A stretch of DNA of 64,000 bases from Oceanicola sp. 22II-s10i (GCF_002210105.1 NZ_AQQU01000005.1:297053-361052); one strand, 5' to 3'; numbered from the stretch's first letter, positions 28,849 through 37,499 are shown. Notes: generated by a model from the letters alone, not told the origin. A program made the numbers and translations.

Positions 28849-29732
28849 ACCCCGCCCCCATGCACCTGCGCCCAGTGAGCGGCGATGTCGCGGCGGGGGG
28901 CAATCCAGACGCCTTCATGTCCGGCGATATGCGCCAGCACCGTCTCCAGCCCGGCGATGCGGCCGGGGCGCCCAATGATCCGCAGGTGCAGGCCGATGGA
29001 CATCATCCGCGCCGCCGTCGCGCCCTCGGCATAGAGCCGGTCGAAGGCGCCGATCACGTAGTCCGAGAAATCCCGCGCCTGTACGAACCCGCCGCCGGGC
29101 GAGAAGCGCATGTCGTTGGTGTCGAATGCATAGGGCAGGATCACGTGCCCGCCCTGCATCCGGGGCGTGTCGTCGTCGTAGCAGTCGCTGTCGTAGAGGA
29201 AATCCCCCCGTTCGATCAGCAGGTCGCGGGTGTTGACCGACGAGGCCGACCGCGTATGCCAGCCGACCGGTGCGGTGCCGCAGGCGGCGGCGATGGCCGC
29301 ATGGGTGCGGGCGATGTCCGCCGCTTCGGTCGCGCGGTCCATATGCGCGTGCCGTTCCCAGAGCCAGCCGTGGCAGGACACCTCGTGCCCCCGGCTCGCG
29401 ATGTCCTGCATCAGCCAGGGCAAACGCTCCGCCGCCCGTCCGCAGGTGGAATAGGTCGCCCTGACGCCGTAGCGATCGAAGGCCTCCGCGATCCGGGCAT
29501 GGCCGCGCCGGGTGCCGTAGGCGAAATGGCTTTCCATGCAGGGGTCGGGCACGCCCTCGACCTCCTCGCGGATCTCGTAGGTGGGTTCGTTGCGCGGATC
29601 GCCGTCGCCGATGGACAGCTCCGCCCCCTCCTCCACGTTGACGACGAAGGAGACGGCCAGCCGCGCGCCATCGGGCCAGCAGGGCGCGGGGTCCGCCCCG
29701 AAGTAGCCCTTGAGGTCGCGGCGGTCGGTCAT
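28845..29732 (-). CDS. PuuE-like polysaccharide deacetylase family protein (allantoinase-type)
   Basis: A 295-residue NodB-fold protein. Family features: LAVSFVVNVEEGAE (VNVEEG in place of the deacetylase metal-binding Asp-Asp), a tyrosine-rich YGTRRGHARIAEAF, RGHEVSCHGWLWERH, GWHTRSASSVNTRDLL and MSIGLHLRIIGRPGRIAGLETVL. This combination is typical of PuuE-type, metal-independent allantoinases of the urate pathway rather than sugar deacetylases. Start ATG overlaps the upstream permease (ATGA). Its presence beside racemases and a dihydropyrimidinase points to ureide ring opening; the substrate itself is inferred. Confidence 0.8.
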   Translation of the reverse strand: MTDRRDLKGYFGADPAPCWPDGARLAVSFVVNVEEGAELSIGDGDPRNEPTYEIREEVEGVPDPCMESHFAYGTRRGHARIAEAFDRYGVRATYSTCGRAAERLPWLMQDIASRGHEVSCHGWLWERHAHMDRATEAADIARTHAAIAAACGTAPVGWHTRSASSVNTRDLLIERGDFLYDSDCYDDDTPRMQGGHVILPYAFDTNDMRFSPGGGFVQARDFSDYVIGAFDRLYAEGATAARMMSIGLHLRIIGRPGRIAGLETVLAHIAGHEGVWIAPRRDIAAHWAQVHGGGV

Positions 29733-30529
29733 CCCTGGATCATCCTGTTCAGGCCCACGGTCCGCGACCCGACCAGCAGCACGATCACCGCCAGCAGGAT
29801 CAGGCCCGACGACATGGCCGCCAGCGACGGATCGGGCTGTTCCTCGAGATACTGCAACATCTTGATCGGCAGCGTCTTGTTCCGCGCATCTGTCAGGAAG
29901 ATCGAGATCGGGTAGTTGTCCATCGACGCGAGGAAGGCAAAAAGGCCCGAGGTCAGGTAGGCGGGCGCGAGGTTCGGGACCAGCACCTTCATGATCGCGC
30001 GGGGATAGCTGAGCCCTAGCGTCCGGGCGGCGTCGATCATCGAGAAATCGAACGCCCCCATCGAGGCCAGCAGCGTCCGCATGACGAAGGGCAGCGTGAT
30101 GACGATATGGCCCAGCAGGAGCGACCAGTAGGCGTCCCGCAGACCGATCTCGCGGAAGAACTGCAAGAGCGCCACGCCCACCACCAGCCCCGGCATCATC
30201 AGCGGCGAGACGGCGAAGGTCGCCACCCACTCCCGCCCCCGGAAGTTCCCGCGCACCACGCCGATGGAGGCGAGTGTGCCGAGCACCAGCGAGATCGCGG
30301 TCGAGACGAGCGCGAGGTTCAGCGACAGCACCACCGCATCCCAGAGCCCCGAGCGACGGTCGAGCGACTGATACCAGCGCAGCGACCAGTCGGGCGGCGG
30401 CAGGGTATAGACCGGCGACGAGGTGAAAGAGGCGGCCACCGTGATGACGATGGGCAGCATCAGGAACAACACGCAGCCGAGGCCGATGACCCAGCTCAGC
30501 ACGCGGAAGATGCGGTCGGTCTGGGTCAT
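29729..30529 (-). CDS. ABC transporter permease (PotC-type)
   Basis: A 266-residue binding-protein-dependent permease with about six membrane segments and the cytoplasmic coupling loop MIDAARTLGLSYPRAIMKVLVP (EAA motif). It pairs with the preceding permease to form the channel of a spermidine/putrescine-class importer (PotABCD architecture). Starts within the stop of that gene (overlap of 4 bases) and overlaps the PuuE-like gene, so it belongs to the same operon. The substrate is probably the compound degraded by the downstream hydrolases. Confidence 0.9.
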   Translation of the reverse strand: MTQTDRIFRVLSWVIGLGCVLFLMLPIVITVAASFTSSPVYTLPPPDWSLRWYQSLDRRSGLWDAVVLSLNLALVSTAISLVLGTLASIGVVRGNFRGREWVATFAVSPLMMPGLVVGVALLQFFREIGLRDAYWSLLLGHIVITLPFVMRTLLASMGAFDFSMIDAARTLGLSYPRAIMKVLVPNLAPAYLTSGLFAFLASMDNYPISIFLTDARNKTLPIKMLQYLEEQPDPSLAAMSSGLILLAVIVLLVGSRTVGLNRMIQG

Positions 30530-31356
30530 TGCCGCGCCTCCAGCCTGCGGGCCAGCCAGCTGGAGAACACGACCACGATGATCGCGATGGCCAGCAGCAC
30601 GGCCGAGATGGTGGAGCCGAGCGCCTCGTTCCTGAGGTAGAGGAAGCTTCGGGCGATGAGCATCGACAGCGTCTGCTGGCGTTCGCCGACGATCAGCGAG
30701 GGGATGACATACATCGAGATCGCCATCGAGAAGGTAAAGGCGGACCCCGCGACGACGCCCGGCAGGGTCAGCGGCAGGGTGACGTGGAAGAACCGGAAGA
30801 ACGGCGTCGCACCGAGCGAGGCGGCGGCCTCGGGCAGGCGCTGGTCCAGTTGCCGGACGACGGCGTAGATCGGCAGCACCATGAACGGCAGGAACACGTT
30901 CGCCGCGCCGATCACCAGCGCGGTTTCGGTGAACAACATCCGGACGGGTTTTTCCGTCAGCCCGATCCATTGCAGCGAGGTGTTGATGAACCCGTTCGCG
31001 CGGAACAGAATCGACCAGGCGAAGGCCTTGACCACCACGCCCAGCGACATCGGCAGGACCATCGCGACAAGGAAGACGGTCAGCATCGGCCCCTTGGCGC
31101 GGTTCATGGCGAAGGCGGTCGGATAGGCGATCAGCAGCGCCAGCAGCGTCGTCAGCGCGGCGACGCGCAAGGTCCGCAAGAGGACGCCCATGTTGTAGTC
31201 GTCCGAGAAGAAGGCGGCATATTCTGCGAATGAAATACCGTCGGGCGTGCGGATCGACTTGGCCAGCAGGATCAGCAGCGGCAGCGCGTAGATCACCGCA
31301 AGGTAGGCCAGCCCCGGAACCGCCAGCAGCGAAATGCGGTCGATGCGCGAGGTCAT
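30526..31356 (-). CDS. ABC transporter permease (PotB-type)
   Basis: A 276-residue permease with six predicted membrane spans, beginning ISLLAVPGLAYLAVIYALPLLILLAKS, and a coupling loop LPEAAASLGATPFFRFFHVTLP. Partner of the PotC-type permease downstream and the ATPase upstream. The gene order ATPase-permease-permease, with four-base overlaps on both sides, indicates stoichiometric expression. Confidence 0.9.
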   Translation of the reverse strand: MTSRIDRISLLAVPGLAYLAVIYALPLLILLAKSIRTPDGISFAEYAAFFSDDYNMGVLLRTLRVAALTTLLALLIAYPTAFAMNRAKGPMLTVFLVAMVLPMSLGVVVKAFAWSILFRANGFINTSLQWIGLTEKPVRMLFTETALVIGAANVFLPFMVLPIYAVVRQLDQRLPEAAASLGATPFFRFFHVTLPLTLPGVVAGSAFTFSMAISMYVIPSLIVGERQQTLSMLIARSFLYLRNEALGSTISAVLLAIAIIVVVFSSWLARRLEARQ

Positions 31357-32438
31357 GAGGCCATCCCGTAGACCAGCGTGTCACCGACGGCCCAGCCGAG
31401 TTCCACCTTGTCGCCCCGCGCCATGCCCGACCGGATGCCGGGGAGTTCGCACAGGATGCGGTCGACCTCGCCCGCGCCGCCATGCAGCACGGTCTTGGAG
31501 CCCAGCACCATCACGTCGGCCAGCGTGGTCGCGATCCGGTTCTCGCCCTCGCCGGGTTTCACCAGTTCGGGCCGCACGCCGACAAGTGCCCTGGTCCCCG
31601 CCGGAATGTTCTCCTGCGCGCGGACCTTGCCATAGGCGGTGTCGAAGACGGTCAGGTCCCCGTCCCTGCCCTTCGACACGGCCTCCAGCCGGGTGGAGAG
31701 CCCGACGAAATCCATCACGAAGGGCGAGGCGGGACGGGAATAGAGTGTCGAGGGATCGGCGAACTGTTCGATCCGTCCGGCGTTCATTACCGCGATCCGG
31801 TCCGAGACGCCCATGGCCTCTTCCTGGTCGTGGGTGACGAAGATCGCCGTAATGCCACGGTCCAGCAGCAGGGATTTCAGCTCCACCTGCATCGTCTCGC
31901 GCAGCTTGCGGTCGAGGGCGGAGAAGGGTTCGTCCAGCAGCAGCAGGTCCGGCCCCACCACCAGCGCCCGCGCCACGGCGACGCGCTGTTGCTGGCCGCC
32001 GGACAGCGCCGCGATCGGGCGGTCGGCGAACTCGGTCATCCGCACCAGCGCCAGCGCGTCGGCCACCGGTGCGCCGGTCGCGCCCTTGGCCATGCCCCGC
32101 GCGCGCAGGCCGAAGGCCACGTTCTCGGCCACCGTCAGGTGCGGGAACAGCGCGTAGTTCTGGAACACGACCGAGATGTTGCGCTTGTGCGCGGGCTGGC
32201 GCGTGATGTCGCGCCCGTCCAGCACGACCGAGCCTTCGTCGGCGTCCAGCAGACCCGCGATGATCCGCAGCAGCGTGGACTTGCCGCAGCCCGAGGGACC
32301 GAGAAGAGACACCAGCTCTCCCCGCTCCACCCGGAAGTTCATGTCGGACATGACGCGCGTGCCCTTGAAGGACTTGGCCACGCCCCAGACGTCAAGGTAA
32401 TGGCGCCCCGCCGGGGCTTTCTCCGCCGTCATGCCCAT
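31353..32438 (-). CDS. ABC transporter ATP-binding protein (PotA/FbpC-type with TOBE domain)
   Basis: A 361-residue ATPase: Walker A GPSGCGKST at 47-55, Q-loop FQNYALFPHLT, signature LSGGQQQRVAVARAL, Walker B LLLLDEPFSALD, H-loop THDQEEA. A C-terminal TOBE_2 region (about 270-361) includes LVGVRPELV and AVGDTLVYG, typical of polyamine/iron/sulfate-class importers. A second in-frame ATG two codons later (32432) is equally likely as the start, since neither has a strong ribosome site. Five bases separate it from the solute-binding protein gene. Confidence 0.92.
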   Translation of the reverse strand: MGMTAEKAPAGRHYLDVWGVAKSFKGTRVMSDMNFRVERGELVSLLGPSGCGKSTLLRIIAGLLDADEGSVVLDGRDITRQPAHKRNISVVFQNYALFPHLTVAENVAFGLRARGMAKGATGAPVADALALVRMTEFADRPIAALSGGQQQRVAVARALVVGPDLLLLDEPFSALDRKLRETMQVELKSLLLDRGITAIFVTHDQEEAMGVSDRIAVMNAGRIEQFADPSTLYSRPASPFVMDFVGLSTRLEAVSKGRDGDLTVFDTAYGKVRAQENIPAGTRALVGVRPELVKPGEGENRIATTLADVMVLGSKTVLHGGAGEVDRILCELPGIRSGMARGDKVELGWAVGDTLVYGMAS

Positions 32439-32443
32439 GGGTC

Positions 32444-33496
32444 TCAGACCGCCATCAGCTTGTCGAAGCGGTCGATCCAGTCGCGGCGGTTCTTGGCGAC
32501 GAAGGCCCAGTCGGGGCTGTAGATCGCCACGCCGTCGGGGATCACCGCCCCGGCCTTGACCTTGGTGTTGGCGGGGACGGAGGTCGCGAAATCGGCGATC
32601 GCCGCCTGCATCGTCTCGCCCAGCATCTCGTTCACGTAGGCCTGCGCCAGTTCCGGGTTCGGCCCGCCCTTGACCAGGCAGATGCCCGACGGCATCGCGA
32701 AGATGCCTTCGGAGGGGGCGGCCAGATCGACCGGCACACCCTCTGCCTTGCGCGGCAGGGTGTAGGACGAGAAGTTGCCGGCGAGCATGGAGATCTCGCC
32801 CTGCTCCAGCAGGTTGAAGGCCTGGCTCATGGTCGAATAGACCGACAGCAGGTTCGGTTTCAGCTCTTCGAGCTTGGCGAAGGCCGCGTCGATTTCATAC
32901 TGCGCCTCGGCAAACGGCTTGCCCGACCCCAGCATCGCGGCGACGAAAAGCGTCCACATGCCCTCGGTGTTCTGCAGCGACGGGATGATGACCTGCCCCG
33001 AATTCGCCGGGTCCCACAGCGCGGCCCAGGACGGCACGCCGTCGGCCATGTCGGTGTTGTAGGCCACGCCCGCCCAGGGCTGGACGTAGTTGCACCACAT
33101 GCCGTCCATGTGCACCGCGTCGGGGCGCAGGTCGGTCATGTTCGGCACGGCATCGGCGGTGATCGGGGTCAGCAGCTCGGCCTCGACCGCCTGGATCATG
33201 ACGGGATCGTCCATCTGCACGACGGACAGGTAGGGCGCGTCCTTGTTCGACGCCATCTTCTCGAGGTTGACGGAGGACTTGGTGCCTTCGAACAGGATGT
33301 CCGCGCCGATGGCCGACTTCATGTGCGGGGCGACGATCTGTTCCATCCACGCGGTGTGCGACCCGGCGCAGCCGATCACGATTTCCGAGGAGGATGCACG
33401 CAGAAGCGACGGCGCGGCGAGCGTGCCGACGGCGGCGTAGGCGGAGGTCTTGAGCAGGGTGCGGCGGGAGATGCCGGCGGAAAACTGGCGTTTCAT
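32444..33496 (-). CDS. ABC transporter solute-binding protein, Tat-exported (PotD-like)
   Basis: A 350-residue periplasmic binding protein. The N-terminus has a twin-arginine signal (SRRTLLKTSAYAAVGTLAAP, export after folding), followed by EIVIGCAGSHTAWMEQIVAP and an extracellular solute-binding (SBP_bac_1/6-like) fold with TDLRP..VHMDGMWCNYVQPWAGVAYN. GAGGACCATC before the second ATG favours the start at 33496 over that at 33508. First gene of the eight-gene operon. A candidate GntR operator lies 71 bases upstream of its start. Confidence 0.88.
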   Translation of the reverse strand: MKRQFSAGISRRTLLKTSAYAAVGTLAAPSLLRASSSEIVIGCAGSHTAWMEQIVAPHMKSAIGADILFEGTKSSVNLEKMASNKDAPYLSVVQMDDPVMIQAVEAELLTPITADAVPNMTDLRPDAVHMDGMWCNYVQPWAGVAYNTDMADGVPSWAALWDPANSGQVIIPSLQNTEGMWTLFVAAMLGSGKPFAEAQYEIDAAFAKLEELKPNLLSVYSTMSQAFNLLEQGEISMLAGNFSSYTLPRKAEGVPVDLAAPSEGIFAMPSGICLVKGGPNPELAQAYVNEMLGETMQAAIADFATSVPANTKVKAGAVIPDGVAIYSPDWAFVAKNRRDWIDRFDKLMAV

Positions 33497-33566
33497 GATG
33501 GTCCTCATGTCCGGTTCGGTTGGTCGGTTTCAGGTGATGCCGATCGGTTCTGATGCCGTCTTGCAA

Positions 33567-33578
33567 ATGGAATGCCAT
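33567..33578. promoter_or_regulatory. Candidate FCD-GntR operator
   Basis: ATGGAATGCCAT fits ATGGNATNCCAT exactly. It lies 71 bases before the solute-binding-protein start and would control the eight-gene importer/hydrolase operon. Confidence 0.65.
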
Positions 33579-33710
33579 CTGGATTAGCTCGATCCGACCC
33601 CCGACATGCGACCCGGAAGCGACTCTGGAGTGCATGTTTTCTTAAACTTTCCGATATTCGGGCGTGAATGACGGCAGTTTGCACAGTTCTTTGGCAGAAG
33701 GAAAACTGAA

Positions 33711-33722
33711 ATGGCATCCCAT
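33711..33722. promoter_or_regulatory. Candidate FCD-GntR operator overlapping a start codon
   Basis: ATGGCATCCCAT, identical to the copies at 24642 and 35738. Here the first three bases are the start codon of the amidohydrolase gene, so the site encodes Met-Ala-Ser-His. Binding would act as a block just downstream of the promoter. Confidence 0.65.
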
Positions 33723-35021
33723 CTGAGAAACGTGACCCTTCTCACCCCCGACTCAGCGGTCCGCTTCGGCGCGGATATCCGGATCGAGGAGGGGCGAGTC
33801 GTGCAGATCGGCGATGCGCTGTCTCCCCTGCCCGGCGACGAGGTGATCGACGCGCGTGGGGCGCTGTGCCTGCCGGGGCTGGTCAACAGCCACAACCACT
33901 CGCCGCTGATGATCGTGCGCGGCATGGTCGAGGACAAGGGCTTTGCCCCTGCCTACACCCCCGGCGTGCCGCAGGGACACTGGCTGTCGGACGAGGACAG
34001 CCTCGCCCTGTCCCGGCTCGGCGTGATGGAGATGCTCTGTGCCGGGGCCACGACCATCGTGGACTACTACCGCTGCCCCGAGGCGCTGGCGCAGGCGGCG
34101 GATGACTTCGGCCTGCGCGCGATCATCGGCGGGCGGGTGATGGACATGGACACCGCCGCGCTGGCACAGGGACGCTTCGAACGGGACGCGGCATTGGGCG
34201 AGGCGACGCTGAAAGCCGCGTTGGACGTGCAGGCGAAATGGGACGGCAGGGGGCGGATCACGACCATGCTCGCGCCCCATGCCCCCGACAGTTGTTCGCG
34301 CGACATGTTCCGGGAAATCGCGGCACTGGCGGCGCAGTCGGGCAAGCAGGTCCACACCCACCTCAGCCAGTCGCAGATGGAGGTCGATCAGCTGCGGGCG
34401 CGCGAGGGACTGACCCCGACCGAGTTCCTCGACGACCTCGGCCTGCTGAACGCCGACCTGATCGCGGCGCATTGCATCTTCATGTCCGACAGCGACATCG
34501 CCCGCTTCGGCGCGGCGCGGGGCATCGTCGCCCATGCCCCCATCGGCAACGCCAGCTTCGGCGCAGCCGCCCCGATCAAGGCGCTGCGTGACGCGGGCGC
34601 ACGGATCACCATCTGCACCGACACGAAATCCGCTGACATGTTCGAGGCGATGCGCATGGCCATCGCCTCGGCCCGCTGGCGGGCGGGCATGTCCTTCGAC
34701 CTCGATGCGGCGGAGGTCTTTGGCTGGGCCACCACCTCCCCCGCCGCCGCGCTGAAGGGCCACGCGGCCACGGGCCGGATCGAGGTCGGCGGACCGGCGG
34801 ACCTGATCCTGCTCGACCCCGACGCGCCGAACCTGCGCCCGGTGATCGATGGCTTCGGGATCCTCGCACATTCGGGCAGCGCCGCGAACGTCACCGACGT
34901 GATGGTCGAGGGCGAATGGCTGGTCCGCGACCGCCGCCCGACCCGGATGGACATGGGCGCGGTCGTGGCCGAGGCCCAGAAGGTGGCGGAAAAGCTCTGG
35001 GCCCGTGCCCGCGCGGCCTGA
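33711..35021 (+). CDS. Amidohydrolase, SsnA/AtzA-TrzN-type aminohydrolase (deaminase)
   Basis: A 436-residue metal-dependent deaminase of the cytosine-deaminase-like clan. The metal motif is LPGLVNSHNHSP (H-x-H with Asn between). Later ligands are in HTHLSQSQMEVDQL, LIAAHCIFMSDSD and ITICTDTKSADMFEAM, where the TDT carries the catalytic Asp. AGAAGGA lies 8 bases upstream of the ATG. Relatives act on 8-oxoguanine, S-adenosylhomocysteine or N-substituted heterocycles. In this regulon it would remove an amino group from an imported N-heterocycle. Transcribed away from the importer operon. Confidence 0.85.
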   Translation: MASHLRNVTLLTPDSAVRFGADIRIEEGRVVQIGDALSPLPGDEVIDARGALCLPGLVNSHNHSPLMIVRGMVEDKGFAPAYTPGVPQGHWLSDEDSLALSRLGVMEMLCAGATTIVDYYRCPEALAQAADDFGLRAIIGGRVMDMDTAALAQGRFERDAALGEATLKAALDVQAKWDGRGRITTMLAPHAPDSCSRDMFREIAALAAQSGKQVHTHLSQSQMEVDQLRAREGLTPTEFLDDLGLLNADLIAAHCIFMSDSDIARFGAARGIVAHAPIGNASFGAAAPIKALRDAGARITICTDTKSADMFEAMRMAIASARWRAGMSFDLDAAEVFGWATTSPAAALKGHAATGRIEVGGPADLILLDPDAPNLRPVIDGFGILAHSGSAANVTDVMVEGEWLVRDRRPTRMDMGAVVAEAQKVAEKLWARARAA

Positions 35022-35024
35022 GCC

Positions 35025-35708
35025 TCAGCCCTCTTCGGCCAGCACCGAGGCGACGGTTTCACCCGTATGCGTCAGGTGCTGGCGCCAGACCCTGGCCGCC
35101 GCCTCCGGATCACGCGCCCGCAGCGCCTCCATCAGCGTCTCGTGCTCGCCGACCGCCTGCTCCAGCCGGTCGGGGCGCATGATCGCCAGATACCGCCCCC
35201 GCCGCGCCCGTGCGATCAGGCGGCGGTGCGTGTCCTCGACGATTTCATTCCCGCAGCGCTGGACGATGAAGTCGTGGATCTCGGAGTTCATGTCGAAGTA
35301 GTCGGTGTGGTTGCCGACCTTGTGATACATGAGCATACGCGCATGCATCTCCTCGATCTCGTCCAGCGTGGCCGCGTCGATGGTCCGCGCCAGCCGCTCG
35401 GCGGCAAGGCTCTCGATCGCCGCGATGATCTCGAACAACGCCAGCGCCTCGTCGGCCCCGTATTGCAGCACCTGCGCGCCCTTGTTGCGCGAGATGGAAA
35501 TCAGACCGTCCGCATGCAGCAGCTTCAGCGCCTCGCGCACCGGGGTCCGGGACAGGTCGAGTTCCGCCGAGATCTTGCGCTCCACCAGCCGCGAACCGGG
35601 GGGGTAGACGCCCTTGACGATCCGGTCGCGCAGCACGTCGGCCACCCATTCCGCGATGGCGGTCGGCGTGTCGGGCTGGATCGCTTCGTGGTCTAGCGGC
35701 GTGTTCAT
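35025..35708 (-). CDS. GntR-family transcriptional regulator, FCD (FadR) subfamily
   Basis: A 227-residue regulator: winged helix-turn-helix (residues ~20-80; IVKGVYPPGSRLVERKISAE, then DLSRTPVREALKLLHADGLI) and a C-terminal FCD ligand-binding domain with the metal-site helix pattern (NSEIHDFIVQRCGN and HETLMEALRARD). I chose ATG 35708 (CAGGG upstream); ATG 35720 is an alternative. The palindrome ATGGCATCCCAT lies 30 bases upstream of the start, consistent with autoregulation. The same palindrome occurs before the surrounding catabolic genes, so this protein is the likely local repressor. Its stop lies 3 bases from the amidohydrolase stop (convergent). Confidence 0.92.
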   Translation of the reverse strand: MNTPLDHEAIQPDTPTAIAEWVADVLRDRIVKGVYPPGSRLVERKISAELDLSRTPVREALKLLHADGLISISRNKGAQVLQYGADEALALFEIIAAIESLAAERLARTIDAATLDEIEEMHARMLMYHKVGNHTDYFDMNSEIHDFIVQRCGNEIVEDTHRRLIARARRGRYLAIMRPDRLEQAVGEHETLMEALRARDPEAAARVWRQHLTHTGETVASVLAEEG

Positions 35709-35737
35709 GAGGCCCTGCATACCATCCCCGCCAGAGG

Positions 35738-35749
35738 ATGGCATCCCAT
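35738..35749. promoter_or_regulatory. Candidate FCD-GntR operator (autoregulatory)
   Basis: ATGGCATCCCAT, 30 bases before the GntR start codon on the minus strand and 235 bases before the class III aminotransferase on the plus strand. Confidence 0.65.
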
Positions 35750-35984
35750 ATCGGTCAAGCCCGCCACTTGTCCCCGCAGGTGATGTCGCCGCGCCCCGGA
35801 CGGGTGCGGAACTACCAGCGACAGGGCACGTCGTCATGGGTTCTCGGCCAACCGCCGATGCGACGACACGCAGGACCGAGGCAACGTTATCCGCTCTGGT
35901 TCCCCCGTTTCCGGCAGGCTGGCGCTGTCCCTGACGTCGCGTCCGCCGCTTTGTGGGTGCAACGACAGCGACGAGGAGTCCCCG

Positions 35985-37364
35985 ATGTACGACAACGATC
36001 TGAGCGGCGTGGTCCAGTCCGACCGCGCGCATGTGTGGCACCACCTGATGCAGCACCGCGCCTTCGACACCAAGGATCCGCGGATCATCGTCGAGGGCCG
36101 CGGCATGCGGGTCTGGGACCAGCACGGGACCGAGTTCCTCGACGCCGTGTCGGGCGGGGTCTGGACCGTCAACGTGGGCTACGGACGCGAAAGCATCGGT
36201 GACGCGATCCGCGATCAGGTCGTGAAGATGAACTACTTCGCGGGCAGCGCCGGGTCGGTGCCGGGTGCGATCTTTGCCGAGAACCTGATCGCCAAGATGC
36301 CGGGGATGAGCCGGGTCTACTACACCAACTCCGGTTCCGAGGCGAACGAGAAGGCGTTCAAGATGGTCCGCCAGATCGCCCACAAGCGCTATGGCGGCAA
36401 GAAGACCAAGATCCTGTTCCGCGAACGCGACTACCACGGCACCACCATCGGCGCCCTGTCCGCCTGCGGTCAGGAACAGCGCGTCGCGCAGTACGGGCCC
36501 TTTGCCCCCGGCTTCGTGCAGGTGCCGCACTGCCTCGAATACCGCGCCCAGTGGGACCTGAGCGGCGAGGCTTACGGCCAGCGCGCCGCCGACGCGATCG
36601 AGGAGGTGATCCTGCGCGAAGGCCCCGACACCGTGGGTGCACTCTGCCTCGAACCCGTAACCGCCGGCGGCGGCGTGATCGTCCCGCCCAAGGGCTACTG
36701 GGAGCGGGTGCAGGAGATTTGCAAAAAGTACGACGTCCTTTTGCATATCGACGAAGTGGTCTGCGGCGTGGGCCGGACCGGCGAATGGTTCGGTTACCAG
36801 AACTACGGCGTGACGCCCGACATGGTGACGATGGCCAAGGGCGTCGCATCGGGCTACGCCGCCATTGCCTGCCTCGTCACGACCGAGGACGTGTTCGACC
36901 AGTTCCGCTCGGACGCCTCGGACCCGCTGGACCATTTCCGCGACATCTCGACCTTCGGCGGCTGCACCGCAGGCCCCGCCGCGGCGATCGAGAACATGCG
37001 CATCATCGAGGACGAGGGCCTACTGGCCAACACCAGGGAGATGGGCGCGCGGCTGATGGCGGGTCTCGAAGGGCTCAAGGAAAAGCACGCCTGCGTGGGG
37101 GACGTCCGGGGGCTGGGGCTGTTCGCCGGGGCCGAACTGGTGGCCGACCGCAAGACGAAGGAGCCGATGGCCGAAGGTCTGGTGCAGCAGGTCGTCGGCG
37201 CCTGCGACCGGCGCGGCGTCCTGATCGGGATGACCAACCGCTCGATCCCCGGTTTCAACAACACCCTGTGCCTGTCGCCCGCGCTGATCTCGACGGCAGA
37301 CGACATCGACCGGATCGTCGACACCATCGACTCGGCCATCGCCGAGGTGGTCACGGCGGCGTGA
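35985..37364 (+). CDS. Class III aminotransferase (taurine/hypotaurine-pyruvate type candidate)
   Basis: A 459-residue PLP enzyme. Seen: YYTNSGSEANEKAFKMVRQ, RDYHGTTIGALSACGQ, HIDEVVCGVGRTGEW and the Schiff-base lysine K285 in TMAKGVASGYAA. GAGGAG precedes the ATG. Omega-amino-acid:pyruvate aminotransferases of this type handle taurine, hypotaurine, beta-alanine or 4-aminobutyrate. The following genes are a MocR regulator, an aldehyde dehydrogenase and a TauE-type exporter, which together favour a sulfur-containing amine such as hypotaurine. A role for beta-alanine from pyrimidine breakdown is the main alternative given the neighbouring dihydropyrimidinase. Confidence 0.85.
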   Translation: MYDNDLSGVVQSDRAHVWHHLMQHRAFDTKDPRIIVEGRGMRVWDQHGTEFLDAVSGGVWTVNVGYGRESIGDAIRDQVVKMNYFAGSAGSVPGAIFAENLIAKMPGMSRVYYTNSGSEANEKAFKMVRQIAHKRYGGKKTKILFRERDYHGTTIGALSACGQEQRVAQYGPFAPGFVQVPHCLEYRAQWDLSGEAYGQRAADAIEEVILREGPDTVGALCLEPVTAGGGVIVPPKGYWERVQEICKKYDVLLHIDEVVCGVGRTGEWFGYQNYGVTPDMVTMAKGVASGYAAIACLVTTEDVFDQFRSDASDPLDHFRDISTFGGCTAGPAAAIENMRIIEDEGLLANTREMGARLMAGLEGLKEKHACVGDVRGLGLFAGAELVADRKTKEPMAEGLVQQVVGACDRRGVLIGMTNRSIPGFNNTLCLSPALISTADDIDRIVDTIDSAIAEVVTAA

Positions 37365-37431
37365 GACCGCCCCATCCGACCGCCACGCCTGCCCAATAAA
37401 CAGGCGGCGGCGGGCGGCGGACGCGACGACA

Positions 37432-37462
37432 TGCATCACGAAACCTGACGCTGCGATGCAGC
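37432..37462 (+). promoter_or_regulatory. Inverted repeats before the MocR gene (candidate operator)
   Basis: GCTGC-GAT-GCAGC (37450-37462) is a perfect inverted repeat, and TGCATC (37432-37437) pairs with GATGCA (37455-37460). It lies 38 bases before the MocR start, where an autoregulatory site would be expected. Confidence 0.4.
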
Positions 37463-37499
37463 ATATTGACCCCGGCCCCGGCGATGCGAGGCTGGGGTC

